A program made the translations under genes and the position numbers. Of a DNA stretch of 29,755 nt, positions 8,582-16,323 are shown piece after piece (the stretch's first letter is position 1; every line of letters starts with the position of its first letter). The DNA is from Promethearchaeota archaeon (GTDB lineage: Archaea > Asgardarchaeota > Lokiarchaeia > Sigynarchaeales > SOKP01): contig JAEOTJ010000078.1 of assembly GCA_016839905.1 (NCBI GenBank), positions 1 through 29,755 of the forward strand. The letters run 5' to 3'. The notes beneath the pieces were generated by a model. It saw only the letters and a list, made by a program, of their open reading frames with translations, was not told where the DNA came from and ran no database searches.

Positions 8582-9517
8582 ATGGGAACTGGGTATGGAT
8601 ATGGTAAAACAATCCTCTTTGGAGAACATTTTGTTGTTTATGGTCTTGCCGCTATCGCTTCAGCACTCGGTTCTAAGACAATTGCTACAGTTAAAACTGC
8701 TGAGGGAAATGGTTGGACGGTAAATGATGAAAGACCAGCCACGCCAGGTTATAAGAAGAAAAAATTTAATGAAGCTCAACAGTCAATTCAAAATGTTTTA
8801 GATTATTTAAAAATTGATACTGAAACTCAAAAGCTAGAAATTACATTTGCTGGGGACTTAACGGCAGCCAGTGGGGTTGGAGCTTCTGCAGCTCAATGTA
8901 CATCCCTCGCTCGATCTTTAAATGATGAATTTAAACTAAACTTGGATGATGAAAAAATAAATGAAGCAGCTTATGAGGGTGAAAAAGCATATCATGGAAC
9001 ACCATCTGGCATTGATAATACAGCTTCTACTTATGGTGGATTAATTTGGTTTGTAAAAAATTTAAAGGGCGGGAATAACACTATAGATCGAGTTCAGGCA
9101 GGCAAAAAAATGGCGCTAGTCATAGCTAACACGGGTATTACAGCATCTACGACCGAAGTTGTGGCTGATGTTCGTAAGCAAAAAGAAGAAAATCCTGAAG
9201 AATTCGATAAAATCTTTAAAGAATTTGAATCTCTTGCTGATGTTGCAAAAAAAGCCCTGATGGAAGGGGATATTGAAAAAGTCGGAGATTTAATGAATAA
9301 AAATCATAAATTACTACAAGATATTACTGTTTCAGGAGAATTAAATGATAAATTAGTTGATATTGCATTAAAAAATGGGGCTATTGGAGCTAAAATGACA
9401 GGTACTGGTCGGGGAGGATTGATAATTGCTTTAACTTCTGATGAGGATAAGCAAGAAAAAGTAACTGAAGCAATTGAAAAAGAAGGTTATACAGCGTGGA
9501 AAACTACTATAGGATAA
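8582..9517 (+). CDS. mvk: Mevalonate kinase (GHMP family)
   Basis: Phosphorylates mevalonate to 5-phosphomevalonate with ATP. GHMP-kinase features: N-terminal GKTILFGEHFVVYG (8-21), the ATP-binding loop SGVGASAAQ (97-105), E134, HGTPSGIDN (138-146) with Asp145 as the expected catalytic acid/base, and the C-terminal GTGRGGLIIAL loop. The typical mevalonate kinase loops read GLGSSAA and GAGGGG, so both are mildly variant (Ala for Ser101, Arg in the last loop). Length 311 is normal for archaea. It follows the dehydratase stop with no gap. A mevalonate 3-kinase function (Thermoplasma type) is not supported by context, since the dehydratase needs a 5-phosphate substrate. Confidence 0.9.
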   Translation: MGTGYGYGKTILFGEHFVVYGLAAIASALGSKTIATVKTAEGNGWTVNDERPATPGYKKKKFNEAQQSIQNVLDYLKIDTETQKLEITFAGDLTAASGVGASAAQCTSLARSLNDEFKLNLDDEKINEAAYEGEKAYHGTPSGIDNTASTYGGLIWFVKNLKGGNNTIDRVQAGKKMALVIANTGITASTTEVVADVRKQKEENPEEFDKIFKEFESLADVAKKALMEGDIEKVGDLMNKNHKLLQDITVSGELNDKLVDIALKNGAIGAKMTGTGRGGLIIALTSDEDKQEKVTEAIEKEGYTAWKTTIG

Positions 9518-9549
9518 AATTATATTTTTTATTTTCTATTTTAAAAATT

Positions 9550-9555
9550 AAGGAG
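9550..9555 (+). promoter_or_regulatory. Ribosome binding site of the IPK-IDI2 fusion gene
   Basis: AAGGAG seven bases before GTG 9563. It supports GTG as the true start there. Confidence 0.6.
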
Positions 9556-9562
9556 TAAAGAA

Positions 9563-11458
9563 GTGAAAAATAATAATATTGTTTATCTATTAAAGCTTGG
9601 TGGGAGTCTTTTAACAGATAAGAATAAACCATTTTCACTTCGAGAAGATATTATTGAGAACTCCATTAATCAAATCATTAAAAGTAAAGAAAAACTCATT
9701 ATTATTCATGGTGGAGGTTCATTTGGACATCCTGTTGCCAAGAAATATAATATTTCAAAAGGATTAGATCCCTCAATTGAAAATCAAATTCTTGGTGTTG
9801 CAGAAACACATGAATCAATGAATAAATTCAATACTTATATCATAAACAAGTTCCTTGAAAAATCTTGTCCAGCCATTTCAATCCAAAGTTCAAGCATTTT
9901 TTTAAAGAAATCTCGAGAAATTTTAACTCAATCAATTGAAACTATCGAGACTGCTCTTGATCTTGGAATAATTCCAGTATTATATGGTGATATTCTCCTT
10001 GAAAAGCAAGGTTCTTTCTCAATCATTTCTGGAGATCAAATTATTTTAGAATTATGCAATCACTTGGAAAAATATCAAGTTTTTAAAGTAATTTTTGCTA
10101 TTGAAGAAGATGGAATATATATTAAAGAAAATGAAAAAAATAAAAAATTGGCTTTAAATATTAAATGTAATGAATTGGATGATCTCCCTCTAGCTAATTT
10201 AGGACAAAAGATTGATGTTACGGGAGGTATTAGGGGAAAAATCAATTCAATTAAAGAAATTTGTAAATTAAGAATTCCTGTTCAAATTATTAATGGAATT
10301 AAGGAAAATTATATTTTTAAATCCTTAAAAAATCAAGATTTAGAATGTACATATATAAAATCAATATCTGATGAGGATGGTTTTAAGGAAATTTATGATA
10401 GGAAGATTGAACACCTTACAATTCCTTTAGATTATGATGTACGACATTTAAAAAACTATTTTAAATACATTAATTTAATACATCACGCACTTCCTGAAAT
10501 AGATCTTGAAGAGATCGATTTATCCGTCGATTTTTTTAATAAAAAAATCTCTGCCCCTATTTGTATTTCTGCAATTACTGGAGGGCATCCTGTTGCTAAA
10601 AAATTAAATGAGATTCTTGCTAAAGCGGCAGAAGAAGAAAACATCATAATGAGTGTTGGAAGCCAACGTGCTGGATTAACAAACCCTTCAGCTCAAGAAT
10701 CTTTTAGCATTGTTAGAGAAGTTGCCCCAAATATCCCAATAATTGGAAATATTGGCATTGGCCAAGTCTGTGATCCCAATTTCAATATACAAGACTTTCA
10801 TAAATGTGTCAAGATGATAAAGGCAGATGTAATGGCAATTCACATTAATTCATTACATGAATTGGTCCAAGATGGAGGAGATGTGTCTTATAAATTATTT
10901 CGTCAGAATTTTCAAAAAATTCGAGAATCGTCTAATGTCCCAATAATTGCTAAAGAAGTGGGCTCAGGTTTTAATAAAGAAGTCGCCTTAACCCTTGATA
11001 AGCTTGGTTTTGATGGTTTTGATGCAGGTGGTGCGGGAGGAACAAGTTTTGCTGCAATTGAGGCTTATCGAAATAAAAATCTAAATATTAAATACACTAG
11101 GAATCCTGGAACTACCTTTAGAGAATGGGGGATTCCTACTCTAGTAAGTGTAGCTAATATTAGAAGCCAGAGTAAAAAATCAATTATTGCGACAGGTGGC
11201 TTAAAAACGGGAATAGACATTGCTAAAAGCTTAATATTAGGTGCTAATGTTGGTGGTTTTGCTTTTAAATTTTTAAAAACTGCAATGGAAGATTACAAAA
11301 CTGGAATCCACACTAATACAATCAAAGAAATAAAAACTCTAAAAAATGAATTGCGTTCAAGCATGTGGTTATTAAATTTAAAAAATATTGAAGAGTTAAA
11401 AAATTCTAAGGATAAAATTGTAATTTATGGAAAATTATCTAAATGGCTAGAAATTTAA
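9563..11458 (+). CDS. Fusion: isopentenyl phosphate kinase - type 2 IPP isomerase
   Basis: One 631-residue protein carries the last two pathway steps. Residues ~5-265 are an amino-acid-kinase-fold isopentenyl phosphate kinase (isopentenyl phosphate to IPP): KLGGSLLTDK (11-20), HGGGSFGH (49-56, with the signature His56) and DVTGGIRGK. Residues ~275-631 are FMN-dependent type 2 isomerase (IPP to DMAPP): DRKIEHL, HHALPEIDLEEIDLS, ISAITGGHP, GSQRAGL, KEVGSGF and GGAGGTSF. There is no stop or shift between them. The loop that normally reads HxNxxQE is HINSLHE (427-433): His432 replaces the catalytic Gln, while Glu433 (metal ligand) is kept. The Phe in GGTSF is also seen in Bacillus-type enzymes. 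GTG start with AAGGAG before it. Last gene of the series, ending convergently on the UbiX gene with a 4-base overlap. Confidence 0.93.
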   Translation: MKNNNIVYLLKLGGSLLTDKNKPFSLREDIIENSINQIIKSKEKLIIIHGGGSFGHPVAKKYNISKGLDPSIENQILGVAETHESMNKFNTYIINKFLEKSCPAISIQSSSIFLKKSREILTQSIETIETALDLGIIPVLYGDILLEKQGSFSIISGDQIILELCNHLEKYQVFKVIFAIEEDGIYIKENEKNKKLALNIKCNELDDLPLANLGQKIDVTGGIRGKINSIKEICKLRIPVQIINGIKENYIFKSLKNQDLECTYIKSISDEDGFKEIYDRKIEHLTIPLDYDVRHLKNYFKYINLIHHALPEIDLEEIDLSVDFFNKKISAPICISAITGGHPVAKKLNEILAKAAEEENIIMSVGSQRAGLTNPSAQESFSIVREVAPNIPIIGNIGIGQVCDPNFNIQDFHKCVKMIKADVMAIHINSLHELVQDGGDVSYKLFRQNFQKIRESSNVPIIAKEVGSGFNKEVALTLDKLGFDGFDAGGAGGTSFAAIEAYRNKNLNIKYTRNPGTTFREWGIPTLVSVANIRSQSKKSIIATGGLKTGIDIAKSLILGANVGGFAFKFLKTAMEDYKTGIHTNTIKEIKTLKNELRSSMWLLNLKNIEELKNSKDKIVIYGKLSKWLEI

Positions 11459-12006
11459 TCATTTCCCCATCTTTTTATATCTGTTTCAATGCTAATTTGA
11501 TCCAAAATCCGCCCAACTAAGTATTTTATTAAATCATCAACACTTTTAGGTTTTATATAGAAAGAAGGTATGGGGGGGGCGATTATAACGCCTAATCTTG
11601 CTAACTTGAGCATGTTTTCAAGATGAATCGCGCTGAATGGACTTTCTCTCACGATTAAAACGAGTCTTCTATTTTCCTTAATCATTACATCTGCAGCTCT
11701 GGTTATTAGATTATCCGCAAATCCATGAGCTATAGCTGCTAAAGTTTTCATTGAACAAGGTATTATTATCATACTTTCTATAATAAAGGAACCACTCGCA
11801 GGTGCGGCTGCAAGATCCTTAGAATCATAAACTTCCGAAGCTAAATCAGTTATTTCAGTAATTTTATAATTACTTTCGAGCTCTATAACTTTCTTAGCAT
11901 TTTCCGAGATGATTAATTCTCGATTAAAATCATTTTCTTTTAAAACTTCTAGAATCCTCACTGCAATATCCACACCTGTTGCTCCAGTTATCGCAATTAA
12001 CACCAA
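11455..12006 (-). CDS. ubiX: UbiX-type flavin prenyltransferase
   Basis: Attaches a dimethylallyl group to FMN to make prenylated FMN, the cofactor of UbiD enzymes. Family features: ITGATGVDIA at the N-terminus (6-15), ASGSF, MIIIPCSMKTLAAIAHG, DNLITRAADVMIKE, RRLVLIVRESPFSAIHLENM and PPIPSFY. Length 183 is normal. The first codon is TTG; the next codon, GTG, would give the typical MLIAITGA start and is equally possible. It is the last gene of a minus-strand series and meets the isomerase fusion end-to-end. Its place here supports assigning the nearby UbiD protein to the mevalonate route. The dimethylallyl donor is itself a product of this pathway. Confidence 0.93.
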   Translation of the reverse strand: MVLIAITGATGVDIAVRILEVLKENDFNRELIISENAKKVIELESNYKITEITDLASEVYDSKDLAAAPASGSFIIESMIIIPCSMKTLAAIAHGFADNLITRAADVMIKENRRLVLIVRESPFSAIHLENMLKLARLGVIIAPPIPSFYIKPKSVDDLIKYLVGRILDQISIETDIKRWGND

Positions 12007-12085
12007 AACTCATCACAACACTCAATAAATAATAATTCATTAATTAATTGGTATTTTAATACTTAACTTAACACAAATAATTACA

Positions 12086-12124
12086 ACTTAATATAGTTAA
12101 TCATTATGACTTAATATAGTTAAT
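12086..12124. repeat. Two 16-base direct repeats before UbiX
   Basis: ACTTAATATAGTTAAT occurs at 12086-12101 and again at 12109-12124 (23-base period). The second copy overlaps the stop of the hydrolase gene. It lies 80-120 bases upstream of the UbiX start, so an operator is possible, but a local AT-rich duplication is equally likely. Confidence 0.6.
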
Positions 12125-13229
12125 ATCCTCTCTGCCAGAACCACAGAAGCATTTTACCAACTAATGCTGTTTCATTCCCCTTAAAAGCATGATTTCCTTT
12201 CTTGAAAGAGATGTAATTCTCAGGTTTCATGTGTAGAAAATCCTTAATCAAATCGAAATTAACGTAATCAATAACCTCATCATCCTCACAATGGGCAATC
12301 ATCACCCTATAATCATTATTTATATCCCACCATACGGGTTGGTCAAAAAATCCCTTTTTTTTATTAAAAGAATATGAAATAGGCGATATAAACCTGCTTT
12401 GAAGTTTGGTAGGCATGAGATTTACGCCTAGCATTTCATAACCTGCCCTAACAACGGCTTCAGCATAATTATCAGGCATCGAATCCGTGGTAACTTTATA
12501 ATCACCCCATGTACATACTGCCATGCAAAATTTAATTCTCCGATCCAAGTACCCTTCATTTAACACGACGCCACCTCCCATGCTAGCTCCCCAAGCCACG
12601 ATTTCTTTTGGATTTAAGTCCCCTTTAGTCTCTGCGCGTTTTTCAATATAATCTATTACTTTGCTCATATCTTTTATGATGTAATAAGCATCCCATACTT
12701 CGCCAAAATTCGTTTCACCATGCCCTCTGGCATCATAAAATAATATTGCAAATCCTAAGAAAGACATGGGGAGTCCAAACACGTAAAATCTCTTTCTCTG
12801 ACTTGCCAGACCATGACACACGATAAAAACAGGAGCATTCTTTTTTGGAGTTGATGGACCTTTTACAAGATCTCCAACCAAATGATTTCCTCCTCCGATT
12901 GGAATCTTGATATCTTCAAATGTAAGTTGGTCTGAACTGGTTTCATATGGCCACCTTTTAAACTTGAACTTAAAACATTTTACACTAAAGGCCGTGAATC
13001 CTAAACAAAATAAGATATATATAATAGTTAAAATAACGCTTGGAAGCCAAGTATTTCCAAATAATTCCCATCCCAATTTTAAATTCCAAGGAGGCATCTG
13101 TAACCAAAAAGGAATCCAAAATAGAAGATGGGGTACTGTCCAAAAGGTGATTAAACCAAGGAGAAACTTTATTAAAAAATTACTCCAATTTATGGCTTTC
13201 ATATTACCTTTAATATCAGGGATTATCAT
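12120..13229 (-). CDS. Membrane-anchored alpha/beta hydrolase
   Basis: Serine hydrolase of the alpha/beta fold; substrate unknown. Two hydrophobic segments at ~17-42 and ~62-83 would anchor it in the membrane, followed by the hydrolase domain (~100-369). Catalytic signs: VCHGLASQ (138-145) for the oxyanion hole, YDARGHGET (165-173), nucleophile Ser216 in GASMGG, an acid in HCEDDEVID near the C-terminus and His in KKGNHAFKG. Length 369 fits. AAAGGAGGTG lies directly against the annotated ATG, unusually close; Met10, or ATA/ATC codons 2-3, are possible true starts. It overlaps the preceding related gene by 14 bases, so the two are cotranscribed and probably work together. Its location before UbiX suggests, but does not prove, a lipid role. 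Confidence 0.85.
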   Translation of the reverse strand: MIIPDIKGNMKAINWSNFLIKFLLGLITFWTVPHLLFWIPFWLQMPPWNLKLGWELFGNTWLPSVILTIIYILFCLGFTAFSVKCFKFKFKRWPYETSSDQLTFEDIKIPIGGGNHLVGDLVKGPSTPKKNAPVFIVCHGLASQRKRFYVFGLPMSFLGFAILFYDARGHGETNFGEVWDAYYIIKDMSKVIDYIEKRAETKGDLNPKEIVAWGASMGGGVVLNEGYLDRRIKFCMAVCTWGDYKVTTDSMPDNYAEAVVRAGYEMLGVNLMPTKLQSRFISPISYSFNKKKGFFDQPVWWDINNDYRVMIAHCEDDEVIDYVNFDLIKDFLHMKPENYISFKKGNHAFKGNETALVGKMLLWFWQRGY

Positions 13230-14016
13230 CCACCTCCTTTGTAAATTGTTTATATACAGGATTTACATCCTTCTTTATTTTAATGCTAAAGAAAGCTGCC
13301 GTGGAAGGTTCTTGACTTATAATGTGATGTCCTCCATAATCATAGAGGATGTAATCAGTGTCGCCTAATCCAAATATTTCTTTATTATGATTAAAATCTT
13401 TAATTGGAACAATTTCATCATCCTTACAATGTACTAAATATATTTTCTGATTTCCACCTTTATTTTTTATTTCATTAACTTCTATCCTTGGTACGGAAAT
13501 CCCGCAAATGGATTTTACGTCTTCATCTAACAATCCCTCGAGAATGGCCACTTTTCCACTAAGTTCTGCTCCAAAATAAATTAGCTTGCTTTTATCAACC
13601 CTTTTAAATTGACTAAATCTCTTCTTGATGATTGGCATGATTTTTCTATATTTGGTAATAAATTCATCAATCCCTAATTTTTTTTCATAAACCTCAACAC
13701 ATAATGTCGGATATCCTTGCAAAGCAAAATGAGCACCCCAATGCTCAAAAAATGGGTATTTCTTATCTCTCCTTGGAATCACTATTACACCCGGCATTAT
13801 ATCAGAATCAGTAAAGTCCGTGGATGTATAATAATAGCCCTTGAGTTTTTGATTTTCAGGAGTAATGATTTGTATTTTATCAATAATTATATTGTCTGTA
13901 TATACCCGCCCCCATCTATTATGAATCTGATCATGACTCATTTTTTTAATTCGGATAATGAAATAGACAAAAAAACCAAGGAAAATCATGAATAATATCC
14001 AAAATAGCCAAATCAT
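13216..14016 (-). CDS. Membrane-anchored alpha/beta-hydrolase-like protein, nucleophile lost
   Basis: A shorter relative of the following hydrolase gene. An N-terminal membrane segment (2-22) precedes an alpha/beta-hydrolase-like domain. Aligned to its neighbour, the nucleophile elbow GASMGG becomes GAELSG (149-154), so Glu151 stands where the catalytic Ser should be. The acid region (HCKDDEIVP) and a His (YGGHH) are kept. It may be inactive and act as a partner or binding protein, or use other chemistry; this is inference. Start ATG 14016 lies 32 bases after the PaaK-like gene, with no strong ribosome site. The 14-base overlap with the next gene supports a heteromeric pair. Confidence 0.8.
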   Translation of the reverse strand: MIWLFWILFMIFLGFFVYFIIRIKKMSHDQIHNRWGRVYTDNIIIDKIQIITPENQKLKGYYYTSTDFTDSDIMPGVIVIPRRDKKYPFFEHWGAHFALQGYPTLCVEVYEKKLGIDEFITKYRKIMPIIKKRFSQFKRVDKSKLIYFGAELSGKVAILEGLLDEDVKSICGISVPRIEVNEIKNKGGNQKIYLVHCKDDEIVPIKDFNHNKEIFGLGDTDYILYDYGGHHIISQEPSTAAFFSIKIKKDVNPVYKQFTKEVDDNP

Positions 14017-14048
14017 ATAAAATCCTCACTTAATAATGGAAAATATTT

Positions 14049-15452
14049 TCATTTTTTTGGTCTTAAATCTAAAATTCTTTTTTCTTTCAATTGAGTTTCC
14101 ATTCCTAAAGAGCGAGATATTTCATCTGGACTCATTACATTTATCCTATTAGGGCTAATTTCCATTTTTTTCTTTATATACCCTGAGAGCAATTCTCGAA
14201 ATACTTCTTCATTGAACTTCTTTGTTTTCTTGGGGCTTACATTGACAATTAATTCATCTATTAATGATTCTCCCCGCTGAAGTATGAGTTGCCATTCATC
14301 TATCTCTTCAAATTCGGGCATTACAGTAAAGAATTGATTTAAATCTATTAACGTACCTTTTACTTTATCAAACCTTACATCTTTTACTTCTGAAACTCGG
14401 CTTATCATTGATGAGATTATCGGAACAGTTTTACCACAATAAGGACATTTTTCATATTTAATACCATCATCAGCTATATCTCCAGTTCTATAATTCATTA
14501 CAATTGTTCCATGCCCTCCAAGTGCCGTCCATACTAACTCACCCTTCTCTTCAGGACCTACTCGTTCTCCTGTCTTAGGATCAATACAATACCATAGTTC
14601 TAAATCAGGGTAGGTGTGATAACCTGTTAATTCACCATCTACTCCTTCTGGATGAGGACATTCTAGTGGAGCTATCCTACTCTCTGTAAATCCATATGCT
14701 GCACATATTTTAGGATCTTGTGCATTCATTTCATTTAATAATTCCGTTATTCTCTTTCTGAAAGATGGAGTGCATCGATCTCCTCCCGTAATGAGCAATC
14801 TTATATCTTCTAAGAATTTCTCAGAACCAAGTGCGGTTTTAAAGACATGATACATATATCCGGGTACACCTATGAAAATCGTACCTTTCATTGATTGAGT
14901 TAAACCGATTATTTTTTGAGTACCAAGGATCTTTCCTCCTCCTGTATGGATTGCTGCAAGACCTATCCCGGTCGTTGAATAATAAGTCAACCAGAAAGCC
15001 AAATGAGGTGAATAAGGGAAGGAATTAATCACAACATCCTTCTCTTTCATTCCTGTAATGTTATTCATTCTCCTAGCCACAGGCATCATAATATTTTCTA
15101 AATCCCAATCGGAATACCAAAATGGCGTGCTAAAAGCAGTTCTACCGGTTGTAGCAATCATAAATTTAGGAATGTAGTCTGGATCATCTTCCTTTTGCAT
15201 GATATAGTATGCAGGTAAGAATGGATCATCATCTACGGGAGCAATGTCCTTTTTCACTGTAAATGGAAATCTTTTTATAAAATCATCAACGGTATTAATA
15301 TTAGAAGGATCAATGTTTTGTTCCTTCATGATTTTTCTGTAAGCAGGATGGTATTTATAGATCTCTTGTACCATTATCTTGATCTTTTTATCCTGTAATC
15401 TTGCTTGTTCTTCATAGGACATTGTGTCCCAATTATCTTGTGCGTGTACCAT
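14049..15452 (-). CDS. PaaK/CapK-like adenylate-forming enzyme (acyl-CoA ligase-like)
   Basis: Belongs to the phenylacetate-CoA ligase-like branch of AMP-binding enzymes, which activate a carboxylate with ATP. Visible features: N-terminal helical part with HPAYRKIMKEQNIDP, the nucleotide loop ATTGRTAFSTP (~100-110), AYGFTESR, GELTGYHTYPDLELWY, GELVWTALGGHGTIVMNYRTGD (the Asp of the motif binds the ribose) and a C-terminal lid with RVSEVKDVRF. CPYCGK sits just before it, a short Cys-x2-Cys zinc-binding element also found in some family members. Length 467 is slightly above PaaK. The ATG has AGAGG eight bases upstream. Substrate unknown; the classical phenylacetate role is not implied. It lies in a close minus-strand series with the zinc protein and two hydrolases. 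Confidence 0.85.
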   Translation of the reverse strand: MVHAQDNWDTMSYEEQARLQDKKIKIMVQEIYKYHPAYRKIMKEQNIDPSNINTVDDFIKRFPFTVKKDIAPVDDDPFLPAYYIMQKEDDPDYIPKFMIATTGRTAFSTPFWYSDWDLENIMMPVARRMNNITGMKEKDVVINSFPYSPHLAFWLTYYSTTGIGLAAIHTGGGKILGTQKIIGLTQSMKGTIFIGVPGYMYHVFKTALGSEKFLEDIRLLITGGDRCTPSFRKRITELLNEMNAQDPKICAAYGFTESRIAPLECPHPEGVDGELTGYHTYPDLELWYCIDPKTGERVGPEEKGELVWTALGGHGTIVMNYRTGDIADDGIKYEKCPYCGKTVPIISSMISRVSEVKDVRFDKVKGTLIDLNQFFTVMPEFEEIDEWQLILQRGESLIDELIVNVSPKKTKKFNEEVFRELLSGYIKKKMEISPNRINVMSPDEISRSLGMETQLKEKRILDLRPKK

Positions 15453-15480
15453 TATATAAACCTCTCTTATTTAAAACTCA

Positions 15481-15678
15481 TTAATCTAATTCTTCTAATG
15501 TTAATTCTCGAAGTCTTTTAGACTTACATTTTTTGTTAGGGCAATGATTGCGCTTTTTCTTGGCGCATTTCTTACATATAATTCTCAAACAATCTTGACA
15601 TATTAATAAATAGTTATCACCAGAAATGGGTTCATAAGGTGATAAAAGAAATCCACATTGATTGCAGCTTTTCACCAT
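15481..15678 (-). CDS. Small Cys-rich zinc-binding protein
   Basis: A 65-residue protein with four Cys pairs: Cys5/Cys8, Cys27/Cys30, Cys35/Cys38 and Cys46/Cys51 (approximate), spaced like a two-zinc cross-brace as in FYVE or RING fingers, and then a basic tail. Twenty-eight bases before the PaaK-like gene, on the same strand, so it could be the first gene of that operon. A cross-brace fold in an Asgard genome is of interest, but a plain pair of zinc ribbons is possible. No target is evident. Confidence 0.75.
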   Translation of the reverse strand: MVKSCNQCGFLLSPYEPISGDNYLLICQDCLRIICKKCAKKKRNHCPNKKCKSKRLRELTLEELD

Positions 15679-15791
15679 GAGTTATAACATATAGGATTTA
15701 AATTAAAATTTTAGAAAAATGAATCCTATTAAATATTACTCATTAATGAGTTTGGTGTCTTCATTTATAATGAAGTTGAGAATAAAAATTT

Positions 15792-16175
15792 TTAATCATC
15801 TGAAAGATAATCAAATACATCATCGAAATCATGAATGTCAAAAGGTTTAGTGATAAAACCATCCGCATGCGTTTCCAACGCCTTAATAAAAACCTCAGAC
15901 TCGGGAACACCAGTTAAATAATAAACAAGTATATTTTGAAATTTCTTTTCTGACTTGATCATTTCACAAAATTTATATCCATTCAAGTCAGGCATATTTA
16001 CATCTAAAAATATTAACTTTGGTTTATAGCTATTTAATTCTTTCATTACGTTAGGAAAGTTATTAACAGCTTTACAAGAATATCCTTTAGACTTAATTAT
16101 TTCAGTTAATAATTCAGATATGTAATTGCAATCATCTATAATTAAAATATCATATTGAGAAATTTCCGCTTTCAT
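15792..16175 (-). CDS. Stand-alone response-regulator receiver domain
   Basis: A CheY-like receiver of 127 residues with no output domain. The acidic pair Asp14/Asp15 (IIDD), phosphoacceptor Asp58 in FLDVNMPD, Thr88 in YYLTG and Lys110 in ITKPF are all present, so it should be phosphorylated by a histidine kinase. None is in the window. The start is taken at ATG 16175, because translation from the upstream TTG 16208 would add eleven residues (MNKTIVIIAIK) absent from the fold; no ribosome site decides. It is separated from the zinc protein by 113 bases and probably forms its own unit. Confidence 0.9.
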   Translation of the reverse strand: MKAEISQYDILIIDDCNYISELLTEIIKSKGYSCKAVNNFPNVMKELNSYKPKLIFLDVNMPDLNGYKFCEMIKSEKKFQNILVYYLTGVPESEVFIKALETHADGFITKPFDIHDFDDVFDYLSDD

Positions 16176-16323
16176 TTTAATTGCTATTATCACTATAGTT
16201 TTATTCAATTATATTAAATATTTTAGGTCTAAATTAAATTCTTGAAATAAAACATAAGTTTAGTTATTTAAAATTAAGTTTTTAAGTAATTAAAATGGAC
16301 AAAAAGGAAAATGATTTTATTTA

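Noticed and set aside
8582..9517. Mevalonate 3-kinase instead of mevalonate kinase
   Set aside because: The neighbouring dehydratase and decarboxylase act on 5-phosphomevalonate, which needs the ordinary 5-kinase.
10841..11060. Phe in GGTSF of the isomerase as a lost catalytic Trp
   Set aside because: Bacillus-type enzymes also have Phe at this place, so it is natural variation.
12040..12125. CRISPR-like array from the 16-base repeats
   Set aside because: Only two copies with a 7-base gap between them; spacing and repeat length do not fit a CRISPR array.
12907..13368. 153-codon plus-strand open frame
   Set aside because: It lies entirely opposite the two overlapping hydrolase genes, which have clear family motifs, and its own translation has none.
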